From contig DASYCO010000061.1 of NCBI GenBank assembly GCA_036500145.1, positions 1 through 64,000 on the forward strand: a stretch of 64,000 nucleotides of DNA. Direction: 5' to 3'. Positions 7,435 through 15,571 of this stretch are shown piece by piece. The stretch's first letter is position 1. Each line of letters starts with the position of its first letter. The notes under the pieces were generated by a model that did not search any database, was not told where the DNA came from, and saw nothing but the letters and a program-made list of their open reading frames with translations. A program made the position numbers and the translations under genes. The DNA is from CAMAVH01 sp036500145. Its GTDB lineage: Bacteria > Pseudomonadota > Alphaproteobacteria > SMXQ01.

Positions 7435-8352
7435 ATGAAGGCAATCATTGTGACGGCCCAGGCTGCGGGAACGGCCGGGATGAAGCTGGCCGAGCGGCCC
7501 GAGCCGCAGGCGGCGATAAACGACGTCGTGGTTCAGATTCATGCGTCGGGATTCGTCCCGACTGAGCTGACATGGCCCTCGACCTGGGCCGATCGCCTCG
7601 GTCGCGACCGAACGCCGACGATTCCCGGGCATGAGCTTGCCGGCGTGGTCACCGCCCTCGGCTACGGCACGAGGGGGCTGTCGGTGGGACAGCGGGTGTT
7701 CGGCCTTACGGACTGGACTCGCGACGGCACCCTGGCGGAGTACGCAGCCGTGGAGGCGCGCAACCTCTCGCCGCTGCCGGGCGACGTCGACTTCACAGCG
7801 GGCGCGAGCCTGCCGATCTCGGGCCTGACCGCATGGCAGGGGCTGTTCGAGCACGGCCGTCTTCAGGCGGGGCAGAGCGTCCTCGCGCATGGCGCGGCCG
7901 GCGCAGTCGGCTCGATGGTGACGCAGCTCGCGCGACTGGCCGGCGCCCATGTCATCGGCACCGGACGCGCCGCCGACCGCCAGAAGGCGCTCGACTTCGG
8001 AGCGCAGGAGTTCGTCGATCTCGACAACGACGCCCTCGAAGACGTCGGCGGAGTCGATCTGGTGTTCGACGTCATCGGCGGCGACATCGGGAAACGGTCC
8101 GCAGGCCTGATTCGAGCCGGAGGGACCCTGGTGTCCATCGTCGGGCCAAGCGAGGCGCGCCCCGCCGACGGCCTGGCGGTCGACTTCGTCGTCGAGTCCG
8201 ACCGCGCCCAACTGAGCGAGATCGTCCAGCGGGTGCGGGACGGACGGCTGCGGACGAACATCGGCACCGTCTCGCCCCTCGACGACGCCGTCGCCGCCTT
8301 CAACCCGACCAAGCGGAGCAGCGGGAAGACGGTCATTCGCGTTCGCCCGTGA
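7435..8352 (+). CDS. Quinone-oxidoreductase-like zinc-independent MDR oxidoreductase
   Basis: A 305-residue medium-chain dehydrogenase/reductase of the NADPH:quinone oxidoreductase branch. It carries the GroES-like N-domain (PTIPGHELAGVVTALGYG) and the nucleotide-binding motif HGAAGAVGSMVTQLARLAGA. The catalytic-zinc cysteines of alcohol dehydrogenases are absent. Typical substrates are quinones and alpha,beta-unsaturated ketones, using NADPH. An AGGAGAG ribosome binding site precedes the ATG. It lies 52 bp after the AhpD-like gene in the same detoxification run. Confidence 0.88.
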   Translation: MKAIIVTAQAAGTAGMKLAERPEPQAAINDVVVQIHASGFVPTELTWPSTWADRLGRDRTPTIPGHELAGVVTALGYGTRGLSVGQRVFGLTDWTRDGTLAEYAAVEARNLSPLPGDVDFTAGASLPISGLTAWQGLFEHGRLQAGQSVLAHGAAGAVGSMVTQLARLAGAHVIGTGRAADRQKALDFGAQEFVDLDNDALEDVGGVDLVFDVIGGDIGKRSAGLIRAGGTLVSIVGPSEARPADGLAVDFVVESDRAQLSEIVQRVRDGRLRTNIGTVSPLDDAVAAFNPTKRSSGKTVIRVRP

Positions 8353-8489
8353 GGACTCGGGGAGAGCGAGCAGTTTGCCCTCCCCTTGTCCGCCATTTTG
8401 GAACAAACCTCGGCCAGAGTCGCATGCTGCAGGTTTCAACGCCCTGGCCCGACGAGCGCTGCCCGTCGGCAACAACTTTGGAGAAGACA

Positions 8490-9023
8490 ATGCTGCTGCC
8501 CCGTCGACCAGTTCCCGAACTGCGCGTGCCGACCCTTGCTCATGGTGACTTTGATCTTGCTGCCGATGCGCCGCAGCTATTTACCTTGATATCGTTTTAT
8601 CGCGGGCTCCATTGCCCGGTCTGCCTCAAGTATCTGCGCGACCTGGAAGCGCTGATCCCTGAATATGAGCGCCGCGGCACAAAGGTCATCGCCATCAGCT
8701 CCGACGTTCCCGAACGCGCTCAGGAAATGGCGAGCAAAGTCGGCGCCAGCCTGCGATTCGGACATTCTCTGCCGCTCGCCGTCGCTCGCAAATGGGGACT
8801 CTATATTTCGTCGTCGCGCGGAAAGTCGTCGATCAACGTCGAAGAGCCGCCGCTATTCTCGGAGCCTGGCGTATTCCTCGTCCGACCGGACGGAACGTTG
8901 TATTACGGCGCAGTTCAAACGATGCCCTTCGCACGGCCGCTATTCTCGGAATTGCTTCAGGCCATCGACTTCGCCATCGCCAAAGACTATCCGGCGCGCG
9001 GCGAGTATGACGGCCCTCTTTGA
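8490..9023 (+). CDS. Peroxiredoxin-like (AhpC/TSA) protein
   Basis: A 177-residue thioredoxin-fold protein. The active-site region is ISFYRGLHCPVCLKYLRDLE with Cys42 and Cys45, as in the 'peroxiredoxin-like' AhpC/TSA subgroup. Later conserved parts include VIAISSDVPERAQEM and FSEPGVFLVRPDGTLYY. It probably reduces peroxides or disulfides. The start at 8490 is preceded by TTTGGAGAAGACA; an upstream in-frame ATG near 8423 would add residues unlike the family. It lies in the same direction as the preceding redox genes. Confidence 0.88.
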   Translation: MLLPRRPVPELRVPTLAHGDFDLAADAPQLFTLISFYRGLHCPVCLKYLRDLEALIPEYERRGTKVIAISSDVPERAQEMASKVGASLRFGHSLPLAVARKWGLYISSSRGKSSINVEEPPLFSEPGVFLVRPDGTLYYGAVQTMPFARPLFSELLQAIDFAIAKDYPARGEYDGPL

Positions 9024-9131
9024 TCGCCTGTCGACTTAGCGGCTAACGCCGAGGCCGAATGCGCCCACGGAAAGAGTTTTGGGAACACGTCTCGCCACCT
9101 TGTATGTGCCGATAGGCCTAGGAGAAAGAAA

Positions 9132-9827
9132 GTGACGCTCGATCATCCGATTTTCACGCGCTGGCCGGCGCAGCACCCCGATCGGCTGCAACTTTTTTCC
9201 CTGCCGACGCCCAATGGGGTGAAGGTCGGCATCATGCTTGAGGAAACGGGCCTCGCCTACGAGCCGCACCGGATCGACATCATGGCGGCCGAAAACCACG
9301 AGCCAGCCTTTCTCGCTCTCAACCCCAACGGCAAGATTCCCGCAATCTACGATCCCGATGGGCCGAGCGGCGCGCCGCTCGCGCTGTTCGAATCGGGCGC
9401 GATCCTCCTCTATCTTGCCGACAAGACGGGACAATTCATTTCGGCCGATCCGAACGCCCGCTACGAAACGATCCAGTGGGTGATGTGGCAGATGGGCGGA
9501 GTCGGGCCGATGTTCGGCCAGGTCGGCTTCTTCAACAAATTCGCCGGCAAGGCGTATGAGGACAAGCGCCCGCGCGACCGCTACGCGGCCGAATCGGCGC
9601 GGCTGCTCGCCGTCCTCGACGAACGGCTCGCGGGCCGCGACTGGGTGATGGGCGCCGACTACAGCATCGCCGACATTTCGCTGCTCGGCTGGGTGCGCAA
9701 CCTGATCGGCTTTTACGAAGCGCGCGAGCTCGTCGGCTTCGACCGCTTTCTTCATGTGCAGGCGTGGCTCGAACGCGGCCTCGCGCGGCCGGCAGTGCAG
9801 CGCGGGCTTGAAGTGACGGCGGTTTAG
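9132..9827 (+). CDS. Glutathione S-transferase (YfcG/Ure2p-like)
   Basis: A 231-residue GST. The N-terminal thioredoxin-like domain holds LFSLPTPNGVKVGIMLEETGL and the cis-Pro/Ser region NPNGKIPAIYDPDG and LFESGAILLYLAD. The C-terminal helical domain includes GADYSIADISLLGW. The TPNG motif places it near the disulfide-bond oxidoreductase YfcG group, which acts on peroxides and glutathione conjugates. The start codon is GTG, with AGGAGAAAG close upstream. It ends the redox run begun at 6191. Confidence 0.9.
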   Translation: MTLDHPIFTRWPAQHPDRLQLFSLPTPNGVKVGIMLEETGLAYEPHRIDIMAAENHEPAFLALNPNGKIPAIYDPDGPSGAPLALFESGAILLYLADKTGQFISADPNARYETIQWVMWQMGGVGPMFGQVGFFNKFAGKAYEDKRPRDRYAAESARLLAVLDERLAGRDWVMGADYSIADISLLGWVRNLIGFYEARELVGFDRFLHVQAWLERGLARPAVQRGLEVTAV

Positions 9828-9981
9828 AGAGGGCCCGCCTGAGGTCGAATTGACGTTGCGATGAGTGACCCGCGAACGGACACGCCGGCTCGGCTTCAAT
9901 ACGCCCTCGCGGGCCTGCGCAATTTACGAATGACAGCGAGGACTGTCGCAGCGCTATTCCGCGCCACATCGGCAGAAATTG

Positions 9982-10055
<74 letters not shown>

Positions 10056-10143
10056 CTCACCGAGAGACGGTGAAATTAGCATAAGGCGTTCGTTCCGGCG
10101 CGCAGAGCGCCGGTCGGCCTGTCTGCGCTCGGCGGAAGGTCGT

Positions 10144-10488
10144 TCAGCGAATTCTGTTGAAAGCGAAGTTGGCGGCGTAGCTCTTCGGCTTCGCGGTCGC
10201 CTGCTTCGGCTCGTAGAGACGGTAGGGAATGCCATGCCGCTCGGCGTAGGCCACGGCCTCGTCCTTGCTGTCGAAGCGCAGCTTGACCTGGCCGCGCGTG
10301 TCGGCCGAGGAGATCCAGCCCATCAGCGGGTCGTGCGTCTTGGGCGCGGTGGCCTCGAACTCGAACAGCCACTGGCGCGTATTGGCGAGGCCCTGTTGCA
10401 TGGCCGTGCGGGCCGGCCGGTAGATGCGCGCGACCGGGCCGCCCTGGACGGCTTCAGCGGTGTCGGTGGGATACTCGGTCTGGCTCAC
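10144..10488 (-). CDS. NDUFS4-like ETC complex I subunit
   Basis: A 114-residue protein of the ETC_C1_NDUFA4/NDUFS4-type family, an accessory subunit of respiratory complex I conserved between alphaproteobacteria and mitochondria. Diagnostic parts are ARIYRPARTAMQQGLANTRQWLFEFE, DPLMGWISSADTRGQVKLRFDS and the C-terminal KSYAANFAFNRIR. The start is a GTG at 10488 with GGAGA eight bases upstream; no suitable ATG exists before residue 31. It lies between two tRNA genes on the same strand. Other complex I genes are not in the window. Confidence 0.88.
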   Translation of the reverse strand: MSQTEYPTDTAEAVQGGPVARIYRPARTAMQQGLANTRQWLFEFEATAPKTHDPLMGWISSADTRGQVKLRFDSKDEAVAYAERHGIPYRLYEPKQATAKPKSYAANFAFNRIR

Positions 10489-10591
10489 GGGCGCGGTCTC
10501 CGGTCTGGACTGGTCTCGGTATTGGCTCTCTCGGTGGATTCGGTATCCCGGCGCGGCATTCAGGTCAAGGGCGCCTGAAAGTCGGCCGAAA

Positions 10592-10668
10592 TGGTCGGGG
10601 CGAGAGGATTCGAACCTCCGGCATCCAGCTCCCAAAGCTGGCGCTCTACCAGGCTGAGCTACACCCCG
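10592..10668 (-). tRNA. tRNA-Pro (anticodon TGG)
   Basis: The reverse complement folds as a 77-nt tRNA including an encoded CCA end. The acceptor stem is CGGGGTG/CGCCCCG, the anticodon arm CCAGC-TTTGGGA-GCTGG and the T-arm GGAGG-TTCGAAT-CCTCT. The anticodon TGG reads proline codons. It is about 100 bp upstream of the NDUFS4-like gene on the same strand. Confidence 0.96.
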
Positions 10669-10784
10669 ATCCGGCGCAACCGGGCCAGACCCTAGTGCCC
10701 GCCCGCCGCCAGGGCAAGCTTCCTGAAAATGACAGAAATGGCCCGCGAAACTCGGGCCCGCTGGGAGGAAAACCCCGCGCGCGC

Positions 10785-11288
10785 CTAGCGGATCGGCGCG
10801 AACATGGAATGCTGCACGACGTCGCCCGGCTTGAGGCCGAGGCGCGCGGCGGTGCCGCCCGGCACTTCGAGCACGCCCTTGACCGGTCCCTGCGAGGCGA
10901 TGGTCGCGCGCGACAGCGGCACGGCGCGCTGGGCGATGTTCACCACATGGCCGTCGGCCGCGATGAACAGCATGTCGAGCGGGATAAGGGTGTTCTCCAT
11001 CCACATGGTGACCGGCTGGCTGTTGCCGAAGTCGAACAGCATGCCGGCGTCGGGCGCCAGGCTGCGGCGGAACATCAGCCCCTGGGCGCGCTCGCCCTCC
11101 GTCGTCGCCATCTCGACCTTGAAGGGATAGGCCTTCCCGTCGGCGGTGCGGATCGTCAGCGTGTCGGTCTTGAACTGCAGGAGGCTGACCGTGCCCTGCG
11201 CCAGCGCGGCGCGCGGCGCGACGGGCCCGGCCGCGAGGAGCGCGGCGAGCATCGAGAGCAGCAGGACATGGGAAAGGCGGCGGATCAC
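10785..11288 (-). CDS. DUF192 exported protein
   Basis: A 167-residue protein with an N-terminal signal peptide (MIRRLSHVLLLSMLAALLAAG, cleavage near AALAQ) followed by a DUF192 domain. The domain is recognised by VEMATTEGERAQGLMFRRSLAPDAGMLFDF, VTMWMENTLIPLDMLFIAADG and the C-terminal VLEVPGGTAARLGLKPGDVVQH. The family has a beta-barrel fold and no established biochemical role. It is exported to the periplasm. Its gene follows the double cold-shock gene by about 105 bp on the same strand, with a hairpin between. Confidence 0.88.
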   Translation of the reverse strand: MIRRLSHVLLLSMLAALLAAGPVAPRAALAQGTVSLLQFKTDTLTIRTADGKAYPFKVEMATTEGERAQGLMFRRSLAPDAGMLFDFGNSQPVTMWMENTLIPLDMLFIAADGHVVNIAQRAVPLSRATIASQGPVKGVLEVPGGTAARLGLKPGDVVQHSMFAPIR

Positions 11289-11336
11289 GGCGCGACCTTA
11301 GCCGCCAATCGCCCAGCCGACAAGATGCCCGCGCCC

Positions 11337-11356
11337 CGCTCACCGAGAGGTGAGCG
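11337..11356. terminator. Small hairpin between the cold-shock and DUF192 genes
   Basis: CGCTCACC (11337-11344) and GGTGAGCG (11349-11356) form a perfect 8-bp stem with a GAGA tetraloop. No T-run follows on the minus strand, so only weak termination after the cold-shock gene is suggested. Confidence 0.4.
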
Positions 11357-11394
11357 CCGGCGGCGGACATTCGCCGTCATGGATGGTGGAGGCT

Positions 11395-11925
11395 TTACCC
11401 CAGCCGGATGTCGGCGGCCTGAGGCCCCTTCGGACCTTCGGTGATCAACACCTCGACCGCCTGTCCCGGCTCGAGCTGAAGGATGCCGGCGCGGCGCAAC
11501 GTCACCACATGGACGAACACGTCGCGCTGGCTGTCCGCCGGCGTGACGAATCCGAAACCCTTCTCGACGTTGAACCACTTCACGACCGCGGCCGTGAAGT
11601 CCGCGTTGGCGTGATCGACCGCCGGCGCCGCGGCGCCGTTCGTCCGTGCCGGACGCTCCGCCGGCTTGGCCGTCGACGCGTCAACGTCGACGATACGCGT
11701 CACCTGCAGCCCCTTCGACCGTTTCGCCACTTCGCAAACGACCGTCGCTCCGGGCTGCAGCTCCTGGTAGCCCGCGTCACGCAAAACCGACAAATGAAGA
11801 AATGCGTCACTCGATCCATCGGACGGCGTGACGAACCCGAACCCCTTCACTGCATTGAACCACTTGACCGTCCCTCGAATCTCGAGAATCGGCCCAGACA
11901 GGTCCGCAGAACTGTATTCAACCAT
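11395..11925 (-). CDS. Double cold-shock-domain protein
   Basis: A 176-residue nucleic-acid-binding protein with two cold-shock domains. The first is at about 15-85 (RGTVKWFNAVKGFGFVTPSDG, DAFLHLSVL) and the second at about 110-176 (AVVKWFNVEKGFGFVTPADS, DVFVHVVTL). Both carry the RNP1-like KGFGFV motif; the second RNP motif is VFVHV in domain two but AFLHL in domain one. An Ala/Pro-rich linker joins them. Double-CSD proteins are typical of alphaproteobacteria, where they act as RNA chaperones in stress or stationary phase. The start is an ATG at 11925 with GGGGGAAGA upstream. Confidence 0.92.
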   Translation of the reverse strand: MVEYSSADLSGPILEIRGTVKWFNAVKGFGFVTPSDGSSDAFLHLSVLRDAGYQELQPGATVVCEVAKRSKGLQVTRIVDVDASTAKPAERPARTNGAAAPAVDHANADFTAAVVKWFNVEKGFGFVTPADSQRDVFVHVVTLRRAGILQLEPGQAVEVLITEGPKGPQAADIRLG

Positions 11926-12183
11926 CTGCAAGTCTTCCCCCGCACCCCATGGAAGCTCTCTTTATTATTACATAAATCGTAACACTTTTTCTGTCGCGCC
12001 GCCAAGACGCCACGCGAAGCGCTCTCCGGAACGCAAGTGCAGTGCAGCAACGTAGGGAAAGAGGCCCGAAGCCACAGGGGATAGACAGGCCCGCAATGCC
12101 TGCCTCTAGCGCTTGTGGCTATAAGCAGGAACTATAGCTTGCGGCCTGCGCAAAGGATCGCATGAGGCGCGAAGCTCGCGCGA

Positions 12184-13608
12184 TCACAGGAAGAAAACGA
12201 GCGTCGTCAGGACGAAGACCGGCAGCAGGAACGCGCCCGACCAGAGCATGTAGCCAAAGAAGCTCGGCATGGAGACGCCGCGCTGCTCGGCGATGGCCCG
12301 CACCATGAAGTTCGGCGCGTTGCCGATGTAGGTGTTGGCGCCCATGAAGACCGCGCCGGCCGAGATCGCCAGCAAGGTCGAGGCGAGCGGGCCCGTGAGC
12401 GTGGCCGGATCGCCGCCCGCCGTGTTGAAGAACACGAGATAGGTCGGCGCGTTGTCGAGGAAGCTCGACAGGATGCCCGTCAGCCAGAAATACATCGCGT
12501 CCACCGGCTGGCCCGCCTCGTCGCTGACGGCCGCCACGACGGCACGGAGCGCGCCGGACTCGCCCGCGCGCAGGATGGCGATGGCCGGCACGATGGTCAG
12601 GAAGATGCCGGCGAACAGCTTGGCCACCTCGCGCATCGGCTCCCAGTCGAAGTTGTTGGCGCGCCGGCTTTCGGCCGGCGTCAGCGCGAGCGAGGCGGCG
12701 ACGATGGCGAGCAGGATGACGTCGCGCACCAGCGCCTCCAGGTCCGTCGGCACGTGATAGACGGTGACGGCGACGCCGGACTTCCACAGGCCGCTGAGCA
12801 GCACGGCGCCGACGACGCCGGCGAGCAGCAGCAGGTTGACCTTGCCCTCGATGCGGATGCCGCCCTCGCCGGCCTGCGGCGGCCGGCCGGCTTCCTTGGC
12901 GCAGAGACGGCGGTCAAGGCCGTAGAAGATCGCCAGCAGCAGGCCCGCCGCCAATGCCATCGGCAGGAACATGTGCACGGTCGGCCAGAAGAAGGGCACG
13001 CCTTTGAGGAAGCCGAGGAAGAGCGGCGGGTCGCCGAGCGGCGTCAGCGATCCGCCGATGTTGGCGACGAGGAAGATGAAGAACACGACGACATGGACCT
13101 TGCGCTGGCGCCAGGCGTTGGCCTCGATCAGCGGGCGGATCAGCAGCATGGCGGCGCCCGTGGTCCCCATCAGGCTGGCAATGAGCGTGCCGACGGCGAG
13201 GAAGGCCGTGTTGACCGCCGGCGTGCCGTGCGGATGGCCGACGATGCGGATGCCGCCCGCCACGGTGAACAGGGCGAGCAGCAGCAGGATGAAGGGCACA
13301 TATTCGAGCAGCAGCGTGTGCAGCGCTTCGTAGAGCGCGACGGACGGCCCGAAGGCGACGGTGAAGGGCGCGAAGAAGGCCAGCGCCCAGAACAGCGCGA
13401 TCTTGCCGTAATGCGCATGCCAGATGCGCGGCGCCAGCAAGGGCATGAGCGCGATGGACAGGAGGATGCCGGCAAAGGGCGCGACCCAAATCAGGCCAAG
13501 CGCGGCGCCGTCCACATGCGGCGCCGCATCTGTCGCGGCGAACGCCGCAGAGGCATGTAATGAGGCTAAGGCGACGAGGCCGGCGACGGAAAGGGTGCGG
13601 ACAGTCAT
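12184..13608 (-). CDS. NhaD/CitMHS-type sodium:proton antiporter family membrane protein
   Basis: A 474-residue integral membrane protein with an N-terminal signal-like segment and about 12 hydrophobic segments. The conserved motif NIGGSLTPLGDPPLFLGFLKGVPFFWP, and later MGANTYIGNAPNFMVRAIAEQRGV, identify the CitMHS_2 branch of the ion-transporter superfamily, commonly annotated as sodium:proton antiporter. The transported ion cannot be fixed from sequence. Its neighbours give no further clue; it stands alone on the minus strand. Confidence 0.85.
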   Translation of the reverse strand: MTVRTLSVAGLVALASLHASAAFAATDAAPHVDGAALGLIWVAPFAGILLSIALMPLLAPRIWHAHYGKIALFWALAFFAPFTVAFGPSVALYEALHTLLLEYVPFILLLLALFTVAGGIRIVGHPHGTPAVNTAFLAVGTLIASLMGTTGAAMLLIRPLIEANAWRQRKVHVVVFFIFLVANIGGSLTPLGDPPLFLGFLKGVPFFWPTVHMFLPMALAAGLLLAIFYGLDRRLCAKEAGRPPQAGEGGIRIEGKVNLLLLAGVVGAVLLSGLWKSGVAVTVYHVPTDLEALVRDVILLAIVAASLALTPAESRRANNFDWEPMREVAKLFAGIFLTIVPAIAILRAGESGALRAVVAAVSDEAGQPVDAMYFWLTGILSSFLDNAPTYLVFFNTAGGDPATLTGPLASTLLAISAGAVFMGANTYIGNAPNFMVRAIAEQRGVSMPSFFGYMLWSGAFLLPVFVLTTLVFFL

Positions 13609-13739
13609 GCGGGCCTGTGGGATGCAAAACGGGACCGCAGTATGGCGCAGCGAATCACCCTGGCCAATCGAAAGCGCTTCGGGATTCTCCGTCGTGCGCA
13701 GCGATGATCGGTTGCCGCCTGGCGAGCGGCCGCGCGGCG

Positions 13740-14294
13740 CTAGCCGCCGATGCGTTCGCCTGGCCGCCAGGCACGCACGGCCACGGGCGCGCCGTTCTGG
13801 CTACGCAGCATGCGCACGTCTTCCGCGATCTTCGCCGCGCCGGCGGCGAAAGTCCCCGCCAGGGCATCCTGCGCGACCAGGCAGCCGCGGCCGGCGGCCA
13901 GCGCCGCCGCATAGGCCGCGTTCTTGGCGACCAGGCCGTTGAGCCGCTCGGTCGACATGTGGGCGAAGCGCCGCCAAGTCTCGTCGAGGAAGGTCTCGAC
14001 CTGGCGCGGCAGGGCTTCGGCCGGCAGGTCTTCCGGGCGGCCGTCGCTCATCAGCCGCTGCAGGTTGGGCTCCACCGGCCCGAGGTCTTCGGCGACGAAG
14101 ACCGCCGGCATCAGCAGACCGTCGACATAGGCGGCCTGGGCGATGAACAGCAGCCGCTGCAGCTTCTGCAGCGGCAGGTGCATGTCGTCGGTGCGGGCGC
14201 GGTCGAGCAGCCAGACGGCGACGTCGAACGCGGTCCGGACCGCCGGGGCGAGCGGAAGATGGTCGGGTGACGGAGATACGGAAGCGTCGGCCAT
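13740..14294 (-). CDS. Panacea/SocA-like (DUF4065) domain protein
   Basis: A 184-residue protein resembling the Panacea/SocA antitoxin domain. The segment VAVWLLDRARTDDMHL and the following LPLQKLQRLLFIAQAAYVDG match the family start, and FVAEDLGPVEPNL corresponds to the usual 'GPV-P-VY' motif. The C-terminal half is Ala-rich and helical. Panacea proteins neutralise diverse adjacent toxins, and SocA of Caulobacter is a proteolytic adaptor for SocB. The gene immediately upstream on the same strand (14354-14827, 59 bp away) is unrecognised and could be a partner. A housekeeping role outside toxin-antitoxin systems is equally possible. Confidence 0.6.
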   Translation of the reverse strand: MADASVSPSPDHLPLAPAVRTAFDVAVWLLDRARTDDMHLPLQKLQRLLFIAQAAYVDGLLMPAVFVAEDLGPVEPNLQRLMSDGRPEDLPAEALPRQVETFLDETWRRFAHMSTERLNGLVAKNAAYAAALAAGRGCLVAQDALAGTFAAGAAKIAEDVRMLRSQNGAPVAVRAWRPGERIGG

Positions 14295-14353
14295 GGTCCC
14301 GTTCTAAGCCGAATTGGCTAATGGCCGGTTAAGGCGGACCACACGCTCGCCCT

Positions 14354-14827
14354 TTAGGACGCCGAATCGAAGCCTTCGCCGAGCTTCGTCTGTCCGCCGT
14401 TGAGGACATCGCGGCTGTAGCCGTAGGCCTGTTCGGCGGCCATGAGGCGCTCGGACATCAGGAGCGGCGCCGCCACGACCAGCCCGGTCGCCGCCATGCG
14501 CTCGATTGGCGGCAGGTGCGGGTCGACGTGGAAGTCGCCGCCATTGGCGTCGCGCCCCAGGGGCGCCTGCGGCGCGCCCAGCGGACGCGGCGGCTGGGGC
14601 GGTTCCTTGTTGTCCTGGCGTTCCTGCCCGCCCTGCTGGTCGGCCGCCGTGCGCGGCACGACCTCCTGCAGCAGGGCTTCTTCCTGGCCGCCGTTGGAGC
14701 GGCCTTCGCCGAGGGCGGCGATCTGGTCCAGGTCCGTTTCATGCGCGACCTGACGCGCGCCGCCCGCGAGACGGGTGGCGCTTCCGAGATTCGTATATTG
14801 GGGCCTCAAGTAAGAGATACCCGGCAT
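14354..14827 (-). CDS. Hypothetical protein upstream of the Panacea-domain gene
   Basis: A 157-residue protein I do not recognise. It is rich in Gln, Gly, Pro and Glu in the middle (EEALLQEVVPRTAADQQGG, NKEPPQPPRPLGAP) and ends with a helical, Ala/Met-rich part (ATGLVVAAPLLMSERLMAAE). There is no signal peptide or clear membrane span. The ATG at 14827 has AGGA upstream and an AT-rich promoter-like region behind it. It precedes the Panacea-domain gene by 59 bp on the same strand, so the two probably form an operon. The coding assignment rests on length and context only. Confidence 0.55.
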   Translation of the reverse strand: MPGISYLRPQYTNLGSATRLAGGARQVAHETDLDQIAALGEGRSNGGQEEALLQEVVPRTAADQQGGQERQDNKEPPQPPRPLGAPQAPLGRDANGGDFHVDPHLPPIERMAATGLVVAAPLLMSERLMAAEQAYGYSRDVLNGGQTKLGEGFDSAS

Positions 14828-15040
14828 GACGGCTTGTCCTGAAACTGACCTATCCTTTCGAGATGCGGCCAGACGGCTCAGGAGTCAAGTCAAGACTGTG
14901 GATTAAATATCTAAAATTAAAGACAAATTTTCATTATCTTCATGTAGTTTCGAGGTTCGGTTTAAGATAGCCCAGGCAGATCAATGCCCTGCCGTCCCGT
15001 TGTGTTCCCCCGTTGTGTCGTCGCCTCGCGAGGTTCGCCC

Positions 15041-15463
15041 ATGAGTCTTTTCACGCGTTTCCCGGCACCCCGCTGGTGCCGGGCGCTGCTGCTCGCCGGC
15101 CTGTTCGCCCTGCCCGCCCTCGACTCCCTTCCGGCCCAGGCCCAGACGACGGAACAGGAAAAGCTCGATGCGGCGCAGAAGGCCTTCGACGCGAAGAACT
15201 ACACCTCCGCCTTCTACCTCTGGCTCAGCCTCGCCCAGGGCGGCAACCGCGCCGCCTGCTTCAACATCGGCCGCATGTACGTCTATGGCACCGGCGCGCC
15301 GGTGGACTACATCGAGGCCTACAAGTGGATGCAGCTGTCGGCCGAAGCCGACCTGCCCGAAGCCAGGGCGGCACGCGCGCAGCTGGCCTCCCGCATGAGC
15401 GCGGTCGACATCAAGACCGCCATGGACCGGGCGAAGGAATGGAAGGCGGATAATGGTCGCTGA
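15041..15463 (+). CDS. Exported Sel1-like repeat protein
   Basis: A 140-residue protein with a signal peptide (ALLLAGLFALPALDSLPAQAQ) followed by a short Sel1/TPR-like solenoid. Helical repeats are AAQKAFDAKNYTSAFYLWLSLAQGG and NRAACFNIGRMYVYG, then APVDYIEAYKWMQLSAEAD. Sel1 repeats mediate protein-protein contacts, often in the envelope. The start at 15041 is chosen because the signal peptide begins there; an in-frame ATG at 14984 would add 19 residues ahead of it. A tandem repeat and a perfect hairpin follow the stop. Confidence 0.8.
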   Translation: MSLFTRFPAPRWCRALLLAGLFALPALDSLPAQAQTTEQEKLDAAQKAFDAKNYTSAFYLWLSLAQGGNRAACFNIGRMYVYGTGAPVDYIEAYKWMQLSAEADLPEARAARAQLASRMSAVDIKTAMDRAKEWKADNGR

Positions 15464-15537
15464 CCGGCCAAAGGCCGGCTTCGGTCGCTGACCGGCCAAA
15501 GGCCGGCTTGGACCATCAACCGGCCAAATGCCGGCAT
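15455..15537. repeat. 28-bp tandem repeat, three copies
   Basis: GGTCGCTGACCGGCCAAAGG at 15455 recurs at 15483, a 28-bp period, and a degenerate third copy begins at 15510. Each unit contains the palindrome CCGGCCAAAGGCCGG. The array begins within the last codons of the Sel1-like gene and runs into the intergenic space. Confidence 0.8.
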
Positions 15538-15562
15538 GGGTCGCTGAAGGCGACCCATGCCG
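15532..15562. terminator. Perfect 13-bp hairpin between convergent genes
   Basis: CGGCATGGGTCGC (15532-15544) pairs exactly with GCGACCCATGCCG (15550-15562) around a 5-nt loop. It lies between the ends of the plus-strand Sel1-like gene and the minus-strand MFS gene, and is well placed to serve both. There is no clear T-run. Confidence 0.6.
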
Positions 15563-15571
15563 AGGGCTGCT

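Noticed and set aside
10424..10657. Small plus-strand protein ending 'REDSNLRHPAPKAGALPG'
   Set aside because: False translation across the antisense of tRNA-Pro.
15455..15562. Possible CRISPR array
   Set aside because: The repeats are directly adjacent with no spacers, and there are no cas genes. The same applies to the arrays at 24641 and 37640.
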